This document shows positions 1 to 4,950 of a DNA stretch of 7,068 nucleotides, in pieces. The translations under genes were made by a program, and so were the position numbers. Source of the stretch: an uncultured Verrucomicrobiota bacterium (GTDB taxonomy: Bacteria > Verrucomicrobiota > Kiritimatiellia > RFP12 > UBA3636); the NCBI GenBank assembly GCA_946534745.1, contig CAMNDA010000153.1:1-7068 (forward strand). Direction: 5' to 3'. Under the pieces are notes generated by a model. The model saw nothing but the letters and a program-made list of their open reading frames with translations, was not told the DNA's origin and ran no database searches. Positions within the stretch are counted from its first letter, which is position 1, and each line of letters begins with the position of its first letter.

Positions 1-112
1 GCCCCCCCCCGCCGTAATGCCAACGGTCCTTCGAACCCGTCGGTTCGAAGTGGGAACCTTGGTCGGCTTCGGAAGTCCCGGCCTCGCGGTCGGGCGGGTC
101 GTCCGCCGGCAT
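1..112 (-). CDS. Probable N-terminus of an unidentified protein, cut by the left edge
   Basis: I do not recognise the product. An ATG on the minus strand (CAT at 110-112) opens a frame that stays open for 37 codons to the window edge. The peptide begins MPADDPPDREAG, is acidic and probably disordered for about 30 residues, and then changes to RWHY followed by four glycines. The start is supported by an AAGGGGG Shine-Dalgarno-like stretch 4 nt upstream and by a minus-strand promoter at 184-212, which gives a leader of about 65 nt. About three quarters of its third codon positions are G or C, less than in the other genes here, so coding status is likely but not certain. Three consecutive GGG codons form a G9 run at the edge. 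The disordered start followed by a Gly-rich stretch could precede a membrane segment or a folded domain outside the window, but nothing visible settles this. Confidence 0.45.
   Translation of the reverse strand, partial: MPADDPPDREAGTSEADQGSHFEPTGSKDRWHYGGGG
29..50. repeat. Perfect 9-bp inverted repeat with 4-nt spacer
   Basis: The arms are CTTCGAACC (29-37) and GGTTCGAAG (42-50), separated by CGTC. Each arm contains the self-complementary hexamer TTCGAA, so the element reads as both a direct and an inverted repeat. It lies within codons 21-28 of the probable leftward gene, where an RNA hairpin could form early in the message. It could also be a protein-binding dyad or coincidence. No T-run follows on either strand, so an intrinsic terminator is unlikely. 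Confidence 0.5.
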
Positions 113-116
113 TCGG

Positions 117-123
117 CCCCCTT
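117..123 (-). promoter_or_regulatory. Shine-Dalgarno site of the leftward gene
   Basis: Read on the minus strand this is AAGGGGG, one base away from AAGGAGG, ending 4 nt before the ATG at 112. It is the main reason for choosing that start and for believing the leftward frame is translated. Confidence 0.4.
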
Positions 124-183
124 GAAGTATTGTCGGTCGAGGGACGGAAGGCAGTCCGCGCGCGGGGGCAGCGGATGCCCCGT

Positions 184-212
184 ATCCTAGCAGACCGCGC
201 GGCTCGGCGCAA
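184..212 (-). promoter_or_regulatory. Sigma70-like promoter facing left, extended -10
   Basis: On the minus strand the -35 box is TTGCGC (212-207) and the -10 box is TAGGAT (189-184), separated by exactly 17 bp. TGC directly precedes the -10 box, giving an extended -10. The -35 box and the TGC extension are the same as in the tRNA promoter at 3349-3377. Transcription would start near 177 and run into the probable gene starting at 112. The box positions and spacing are read from the sequence; activity is inferred. Confidence 0.5.
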
Positions 213-217
213 GCGCC

Positions 218-246
218 TTGAAAACCGGGCGCGATTCCGGTAGACT
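218..246 (+). promoter_or_regulatory. Sigma70-like promoter of the prepilin peptidase gene
   Basis: TTGAAA (218-223) and TAGACT (241-246) are separated by 17 bp. The predicted start of transcription is near 253, leaving only about 15 nt before the ATG at 268. Only a weak GGAA (260-263) can serve as a ribosome binding site, so translation may depend on the very short leader. The -35 box is 5 bp from that of the leftward promoter, so the two probably compete for polymerase or share a regulator. Confidence 0.6.
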
Positions 247-267
247 TGCGCGAAAACGCGGAACGCC

Positions 268-1374
268 ATGATCGCGAACCTCCTCCACCGCCTCCTCGAA
301 TCGGCGCCGGTCCCCGCCGCGCAGTGCGCCGGCGGCTTCCTGCCGGCGGATGTCTGGACGCTCTGCGCCGTCTTCGCCGCGGTGTTCGGCGCCTGCATCG
401 GCTCGTTCCTCAACGTCTGCATCTACCGCATCCCCCTCGACCAGTCGGTCGTCGCGCCGCGCTCGCACTGCATGACCTGCGGGAAGCTGATCCCCTGGTA
501 CCACAACCTCCCGGTCGTGAGCTACTTCGCGCTGCGCGGCCGCTGCGCCAGCTGCGGCGCGCGCTTCAGCTTCCGCTACGCGGGGGTGGAGCTGCTGGTC
601 GCGTTCCTCTTCCTCTTCGTCTTCTGCCTCTGGACGCCCGCCGGCGCGGCGCCGCCCTTCGGCGCGCGGCCCCTCCTCGCGCCCAATCCAGGCGGCTCCG
701 CCTTCTCCTTCGCGCCGCTCGCGCTCGTGCCGGTCTACTGGCTCTTCCTCTCCGGACTCGTGGTGGGGGCGTTCATCGACCTGGACCACCTCATCCTCCC
801 GGACAGCGTCACGATCGGCGGGATGGTCGCGGGCCCGGTCCTCTCGGCGCTGGTGCCGGCGATGCAGGTCCGGATCGGGATCGGTCCGGACTGGGAGGCG
901 GGCGGGGCGCTCGCGCCGTGCCTCCTCTGGCCGACGTGGTGGGGGAGCGGCCTGGCGTGGTCGCTCGTCGGGCTCGCGGCGGGCGTCGTCCCGCTCCAGC
1001 TGCTGCGCAAGGGCGCGACGTGGTACTTCCGCCGGCGCGGCCGCATCGGCCCGGAGGACGACGCGATGGGCTTCGGCGACATCAAGCTCGTGGGCGCGAT
1101 CGGCGCGTTCCTCGGGTGGCAGGCCGCGGTCTTCTCGATCGCCGCCGCCGCGCTCTACGGGACGCTCGTCGCGGTCCCGCTGATGCTCGCGGGCCGGCGC
1201 TCGCTCCTGAGCCGCCTGCCGTTCGGCCCCTACCTCTCGCTCGGAGCGCTGACCTGGCTCTTCTGGGGGCACCGCCTCGCCGCGGCGTACCTGACGCTCT
1301 CGGCGCCGTGGCGCATCGACCCCTTCCGCGCGGCCGGGACGGTCCTCGAGCAGGCCGTCCCCCTGCCGTTCTAG
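268..1374 (+). CDS. pilD: Prepilin peptidase / N-methyltransferase (peptidase family A24)
   Basis: This inner-membrane enzyme cleaves the leader peptide of type IV prepilins and type II secretion pseudopilins and, in the bifunctional family, methylates the new N-terminus. Residues 30-56 hold the first membrane segment with the typical GSFLNVCIYRIP signature. The cytoplasmic zinc-binding part follows, with cysteine pairs C68/C71 and C93/C96 around an NLPVVSY motif. The aspartyl protease part has FIDLDHLILPD (169-179) and GFGDIKL (268-274). D171 and D271 are the likely catalytic pair, D171 being picked because the D-x6-P spacing matches the family. LPFGPYLSLG (317-326) is the usual late motif. 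At 368 residues it is longer than the typical 250-290. The excess lies in an N-terminal 25-residue extension, a segment around 125-150, and a Trp/Gly-rich insertion around 196-262. It is probably cotranscribed with the AsmA-like gene 15 bp downstream. No pilin or secretion genes adjoin it here. Confidence 0.95.
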   Translation: MIANLLHRLLESAPVPAAQCAGGFLPADVWTLCAVFAAVFGACIGSFLNVCIYRIPLDQSVVAPRSHCMTCGKLIPWYHNLPVVSYFALRGRCASCGARFSFRYAGVELLVAFLFLFVFCLWTPAGAAPPFGARPLLAPNPGGSAFSFAPLALVPVYWLFLSGLVVGAFIDLDHLILPDSVTIGGMVAGPVLSALVPAMQVRIGIGPDWEAGGALAPCLLWPTWWGSGLAWSLVGLAAGVVPLQLLRKGATWYFRRRGRIGPEDDAMGFGDIKLVGAIGAFLGWQAAVFSIAAAALYGTLVAVPLMLAGRRSLLSRLPFGPYLSLGALTWLFWGHRLAAAYLTLSAPWRIDPFRAAGTVLEQAVPLPF

Positions 1375-1378
1375 CCCC

Positions 1379-1382
1379 GGAG
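1379..1382 (+). promoter_or_regulatory. Ribosome binding site fixing a GTG start
   Basis: GGAG lies 7 nt before the GTG at 1390 and just after the stop of the preceding gene. It supports this GTG, rather than an internal ATG, as the start, and it suggests coupled translation of the two genes. Confidence 0.5.
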
Positions 1383-1389
1383 TCGCGGC

Positions 1390-3318
1390 GTGGCGGACGG
1401 CCCCGGAATCCCCTTCGGAAGCGCGGGCGCGAACTTCCCGCGCGACCGCCGCGAGAGGCTGCGCCGCTCGCGCGGACGCCGCTTCTTCCGCGCGCTGCTC
1501 GCGGGGGCGTTTCTGCTCGCGCTCGCGCTCGGCGTCGCCGCTCGCCTCGCCGCGGTCGGCCTCCCGCGCGCCTGGTCCGACGCCATCGCGCGCGCCCTCT
1601 CGACCGACGACTTCGCCTTCGAGCTCGAGCGCGTCTCGTTCTCCCTCGCCTCGATGCGACTGCGGATCGGCGAGGCGCGCCTCTACGCGAAGGGCTCGCT
1701 CCTGCCGCCCATCGCCGAGGCTCGCGGGACGGCGGTCGTGCTCCGCCCGCGCCTCGCGCGGCCGGGCCCGGACTGGATCCGCTCGGTCGAGGTCGAGTCG
1801 TTCTCCCTGCCGGAGGTCCCCGACCTGCCCGACGACGGGGGCGACGACTCCCCCCTGCCCGCCCTGCCCGACCTCGGGCCGGTCGACCTCCACTGCGCCC
1901 GCGCCGACGTCCTCGGGCTCCGGGCGTTCGGGCTGCGCTCGCGGATGACCTTCGAGGGCGGCTCGCTCGTCCTCTCCGACGGCAGGCTCCTCACCGGCGG
2001 TCCCGGCGAGCCGCCGCGCCTCCTCGAGGGGACGTTCCGGCTCGACCCGGCCGCCTACGCGTTCTCGTCCGACGGGGCCGGCCATCTCGACCCCAACCGC
2101 CTCCGCGAGCTGCTGCGGCGCGTCGGCGAGCCGGAGATCGGCGACGAGATCGCCAAGTTCGAGTTCCCCGACGCGCCGCCGCACGTCGTCGCCTCCTGGC
2201 GCTACGCCCCGGACGCGAACGAGCGGCTGCTCCGGCTCGAGCTCGCCTGCGGCCCCGCGCGCTACAACGGCGTCCCCGTCTCGGGCTTCTCCGGCACGAT
2301 CGTCGTCGACGGCGACGGCGGCTGGCGCCGCGTCGCGGTCGACGGCCTCCGCGTCGACCGCCCCGAGGGCTCGGTCGACGGCCGCCTCGAGATCCTGCCC
2401 CGCGCGCACACGATCTCGTTCCAGGCGATGTCGACGATGGACCCGCTCCGCGTCGTCGCGATGCTCGGCGTGCTGGACGCGGACGAGGAGCTTCCGATCG
2501 CCTTCGACAACCCGTCCTTCGCCGCCGCGTCCGGCGTCCTCGACTACGGCGCCGAGGTCACCGGCTCCGGCGCGACCGACATCCGCGTCGACGCCCGTGC
2601 GCCCGGGCTCGTCGCGGGCGGCCTGCGCTTCGAGGGCGCGACCGGGACGATGGCGGTCTCGAACGGCGTCCTCGTCGCGACGAACCTCGCCGCGTCCTGC
2701 TTCGGCGGCGCCGTGGCGGGGTCCCTGCGCCTCACGCTCGACGAGGCGCGGACGCTCTCCGCCGAGGCGCGGGCGCGCGGCGTCCCGTGGGACCGCGTCC
2801 ACGCCTTCGCGAGCGGCACGCCGGAGCCGGAGGACGGAGGCCATGGCACGCTCGAGGCCGACGTCTCGCTCGTGGCGCCCGCGGACGACCTCGTCTCCCG
2901 CCGGTGGGAGACGGCGTCCGGCTCCGTCTCGCTCTCGCTCCGCGAAAGCCAGGTCTTCCGCATCCCGTTCTTCACCGACCTCGTGGGCATCCTCGGGGCG
3001 GTCATTCCCGGCGTGGACCTGCTGATGGATCGCGACTCGCTCGACCTGCGCGCGAAGCTCGAGGGGGGCGTCCTCGACGTCTCGAAGCTCGACATCGAGG
3101 GCACGGCCTTCAGCATCGCCGGGCGCGGCCGCGCCTGGACGGAGGACCGCTCGCTCGACCTTACGCTCGACGTCCACCTCCTCAACCGCGGCACCTGGCT
3201 CGGCGCCGGCGTCTACTGGCTCACCACGCCCTTCTCCAAGATCTTCGCCATCCGCGCCTCCGGCACCGTCGACGACCCCGAGTGGTCCTCCGCCCGCCTC
3301 TCCTCCGGGAAGAAGTAG
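1390..3318 (+). CDS. AsmA/TamB-like envelope protein with one N-terminal membrane anchor
   Basis: The 642-residue protein starts with a cytoplasmic Arg-rich stretch (about 18-34), then a single membrane segment (about 32-53), then a long periplasmic part of alternating beta strands. An LP-repeat segment (about 140-165) leading into a VDLH strand is common in AsmA/TamB-type proteins. The C-terminal block (about 505-632) has the family layout: a helix-like FFTDLVGILG stretch, a strand pair ending in GTAFSIAGRGRAW, then LDLTLDVHLL and a closing ASGTVDDPEW. Size is close to E. coli AsmA (617 residues). Known AsmA-like proteins form hydrophobic grooves that bridge the two membranes and help move phospholipids or assemble outer-membrane proteins. 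A similar job is inferred, not shown. The GTG start is chosen for its GGAG site and the anchor it includes. It forms a probable operon with the prepilin peptidase. The exact subfamily is uncertain. Confidence 0.7.
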   Translation: MADGPGIPFGSAGANFPRDRRERLRRSRGRRFFRALLAGAFLLALALGVAARLAAVGLPRAWSDAIARALSTDDFAFELERVSFSLASMRLRIGEARLYAKGSLLPPIAEARGTAVVLRPRLARPGPDWIRSVEVESFSLPEVPDLPDDGGDDSPLPALPDLGPVDLHCARADVLGLRAFGLRSRMTFEGGSLVLSDGRLLTGGPGEPPRLLEGTFRLDPAAYAFSSDGAGHLDPNRLRELLRRVGEPEIGDEIAKFEFPDAPPHVVASWRYAPDANERLLRLELACGPARYNGVPVSGFSGTIVVDGDGGWRRVAVDGLRVDRPEGSVDGRLEILPRAHTISFQAMSTMDPLRVVAMLGVLDADEELPIAFDNPSFAAASGVLDYGAEVTGSGATDIRVDARAPGLVAGGLRFEGATGTMAVSNGVLVATNLAASCFGGAVAGSLRLTLDEARTLSAEARARGVPWDRVHAFASGTPEPEDGGHGTLEADVSLVAPADDLVSRRWETASGSVSLSLRESQVFRIPFFTDLVGILGAVIPGVDLLMDRDSLDLRAKLEGGVLDVSKLDIEGTAFSIAGRGRAWTEDRSLDLTLDVHLLNRGTWLGAGVYWLTTPFSKIFAIRASGTVDDPEWSSARLSSGKK

Positions 3319-3348
3319 CCGCCGGCTTCGCGCGCCCGCGCCGCGCGA

Positions 3349-3377
3349 TTGCGCGGTCGGAGCGCCTGTGCTAGAAT
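3349..3377 (+). promoter_or_regulatory. Sigma70-like promoter of the tRNA-Pro gene, extended -10
   Basis: TTGCGC (3349-3354) and TAGAAT (3372-3377) are 17 bp apart, with TGC directly before the -10 box. Transcription would start near 3384, leaving a leader of about 17 nt before the tRNA. It is probably also the only promoter for the pyrophosphorylase gene that follows. Confidence 0.65.
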
Positions 3378-3400
3378 CAATGCCCACGCAAACCCCACGC

Positions 3401-3475
3401 CGGAGAGTTGCGCAGTGGTAGCGCGTCTGGTTTGGGACCAGAAGGTCGGGGGTTCGAATCCCCCCTCTCCGACCA
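3401..3475 (+). tRNA. tRNA-Pro (anticodon UGG), CCA encoded
   Basis: The full cloverleaf can be folded by eye. The acceptor stem pairs 3401-3407 with 3465-3471 in 7 of 7 positions, starting with the C1-G72 pair typical of proline tRNAs. The D stem GCGC/GCGC (3410-3413, 3421-3424) encloses AGTGGTA. The anticodon stem TCTGG/CCAGA (3426-3430, 3438-3442) encloses a seven-base loop with TGG at 3433-3435. The T stem GGGGG/CCCCC (3448-3452, 3460-3464) encloses TTCGAAT. The discriminator is A3472 and CCA is encoded at 3473-3475. The UGG anticodon reads CCA and, by wobble, CCG, a very common proline codon in these genes. Confidence 0.97.
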
Positions 3476-3506
3476 ATCCACTTTCCCGCATTCGGAATCC
3501 ACAGCC

Positions 3507-4910
3507 ATGCCATCCCTCGAAGAAGCCCGCAAGATTCTCGCCGACGCCGGCCAGTCCCACGTCCTCGCGTTCTGGGACCGGCTCGACGCCCCCGCGCGCG
3601 AAAGCCTGCTCGCGCAGATCGGCCGCATCGACTTCGCCGCCGTCGCGAAGCTGCGCGGCGTCCTCGCGGACGCGGGGGCCAAGGCCGCCCCGGCCGCCGC
3701 CGCCCCGATGGAGCCGGCGCCCGTCGTGGAGCTCGCCGGCGGCGAGCTCGCCGCCGCGCGCGCCCGCGGCGAGGAGGAGCTGCGCGCCGGGCGCGTCGGC
3801 GCGCTCGTCGTCGCCGGCGGCCAGGGCTCGCGCCTCGGGTTCGAGGGGCCGAAGGGCTGCTACCCGGTCGGGCCGATCACGGACGCACCGCTCTTCTTCT
3901 TCCACGCCCGCAAGCTGCTCGCCCTCAAGCGCCGCTACGGCCGCCCGGTCCCGTTCTACGTGATGACGAGCGAGACGAACGACGCGGCGACGCGCGCGTT
4001 CTTCGAGGAGCACGCGTACTTCGGCCTCGCGAAGGAGGACGTGTTCTTCTTCGTGCAGGGGATGTGGCCCGCGCTCGACCCGGAGGGCAAGGTCATCCTC
4101 GACCGCCCGGACCACGTCTTTCTCTCGCCCGACGGCCACGGCGGAACGCTCGCCGCGCTCGAGCGCTCGGGCGCGCTCGCCGACATGGAGGCGCGCGGGC
4201 TCGCCTCGGTCTTCTACTTCCAGGTCGACAACCCGATGGTCGACGTCGCCGACCCGGCGTTCGTCGGCTACCACGCCGCGCAGGGCGCCGACCTCTCGGT
4301 GAAGGTCTGTGCCAAGCGCGACCCGCAGGAGGGCCTCGGCGTCGCCGTGCGCCGCGGCTCCCGGACGGAGATCGTCGAGTACACCGAGTTCACGGACGAG
4401 CAGAAGAACGAGCGCCTGCCCGACGGCGAGCTGCGCTACAAGTACGGCTCGGTCGCGATCCACGTCTTCTCGGTGCCGTTCCTGCGGCGCGAGGCCAGCG
4501 CCGGGCTGCCGGTCCACGTCGCGCACAAGAAGGTGCCGCACGTCGACGAGGCGGGCGCGGTCGTGAAGCCCTCCGCGCCGAACGCCTACAAGTTCGAGAA
4601 GTTCATCTTCGACGCGCTCGCCGACGCGAAGGTCTGCCCGTGCGTCGCGTTCGACCGCGAGGCGGAGTTCTCGCCCGTGAAGAACGCCGAGGGCAGCGAC
4701 TCGCCCGCGACCTGCCGCGCCGACCTTTCGCGCAAGTGGGCGCGCTGGCTCCGCGCCGCCGGCGTCGCCGTCCCGCTCGACGAACGCGGCTATCCGCTGC
4801 ACAAGATCGAGATCGACCCCGCCTTCGCGTTCGACGCGGCCTCGCTCGCCGAGCGCGACCTCTCCGCCGTCGACCCCGCCGGCGACATCCTGCTCGAAGA
4901 AAAGAACTGA
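3507..4910 (+). CDS. UDP-N-acetylhexosamine pyrophosphorylase, eukaryotic UAP1/AGX type
   Basis: The enzyme probably joins UTP and GlcNAc-1-phosphate (possibly GalNAc-1-P or Glc-1-P) into the UDP-sugar in the cytosol, supplying cell-wall and surface-glycan synthesis. The 467 residues follow human AGX1 along most of their length. The helical start has AGQSHVLAFW (14-23). The nucleotide-binding loop is GGQGSRLG (104-111), followed by PKG (115-117) and YVMTS (151-155). QG (184-185), SPDGHGG (207-213) and VDN (240-242) follow, VDN being a likely metal and sugar-phosphate site. AHKKVPHVD (339-347), APNAYKFEKFIFD (357-369) and EFSPVKNA (387-394) complete the pattern. The start at 3507 is chosen because homology begins there; the longer frame from 3408 merely translates the tRNA. 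Only a weak GGAA (3494-3497) precedes the ATG. It sits 31 nt after the tRNA CCA. It is unrelated to GlmU, the usual bacterial enzyme. Exact substrate is uncertain. Confidence 0.92.
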   Translation: MPSLEEARKILADAGQSHVLAFWDRLDAPARESLLAQIGRIDFAAVAKLRGVLADAGAKAAPAAAAPMEPAPVVELAGGELAAARARGEEELRAGRVGALVVAGGQGSRLGFEGPKGCYPVGPITDAPLFFFHARKLLALKRRYGRPVPFYVMTSETNDAATRAFFEEHAYFGLAKEDVFFFVQGMWPALDPEGKVILDRPDHVFLSPDGHGGTLAALERSGALADMEARGLASVFYFQVDNPMVDVADPAFVGYHAAQGADLSVKVCAKRDPQEGLGVAVRRGSRTEIVEYTEFTDEQKNERLPDGELRYKYGSVAIHVFSVPFLRREASAGLPVHVAHKKVPHVDEAGAVVKPSAPNAYKFEKFIFDALADAKVCPCVAFDREAEFSPVKNAEGSDSPATCRADLSRKWARWLRAAGVAVPLDERGYPLHKIEIDPAFAFDAASLAERDLSAVDPAGDILLEEKN

Positions 4911-4950
4911 TCCGCGAACACCTGGCCATTCGATCGAAAGGTAGAAGACA

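Noticed and set aside
29..50. LexA/SOS box
   Set aside because: GAAC and GTTC are present but separated by 6 nt, not the 4 nt of the CGAAC-N4-GTTCG box, and the site is far from the promoters that could be controlled.
165..181. GGGGCA-GCGGA-TGCCCC dyad as a regulatory leader hairpin of the leftward transcript
   Set aside because: The predicted transcription start near 177 falls inside the dyad, so the stem would not be intact in the RNA.
1..217. Structured RNA gene such as SRP RNA, RNase P RNA or tmRNA near the left end
   Set aside because: I looked for the conserved core sequences of these RNAs on both strands and found none. The coding and promoter reading explains the region better.
3341..3356. 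Hairpin CCGCGC-GATT-GCGCGG after the AsmA-like gene, as a terminator
   Set aside because: The stem is only 6 bp, no T-run follows, and it overlaps the -35 box of the tRNA promoter. Probably chance in GC-rich DNA.
246..3374. Plus-strand frame of over 1000 codons overlapping the first two genes
   Set aside because: It is out of frame with two recognisable proteins and consists almost entirely of Arg, Pro, Ala and Leu, a typical shifted reading of GC-rich genes.
3408..3506. 33-codon N-terminal extension of the pyrophosphorylase
   Set aside because: It translates the tRNA sequence (the GRGFESPLSDQ peptide). Homology to UAP1 begins at the ATG at 3507.
187..3513. Very long open frame on the minus strand
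   Set aside because: It lies antisense to the peptidase and AsmA-like genes, which carry clear family motifs. The frame is a by-product of strong GC bias. Its N-terminal part translates the antisense of the tRNA, giving the GGIRTPDLL-type peptide often seen in spurious calls. No coherent domain is visible.
4919..4947. Separate promoter for the first GYF_2 gene (TAGAAG at 4942-4947)
   Set aside because: No -35 box lies 16-18 bp upstream, and the site is 3 nt from the start codon, too close to leave a leader.
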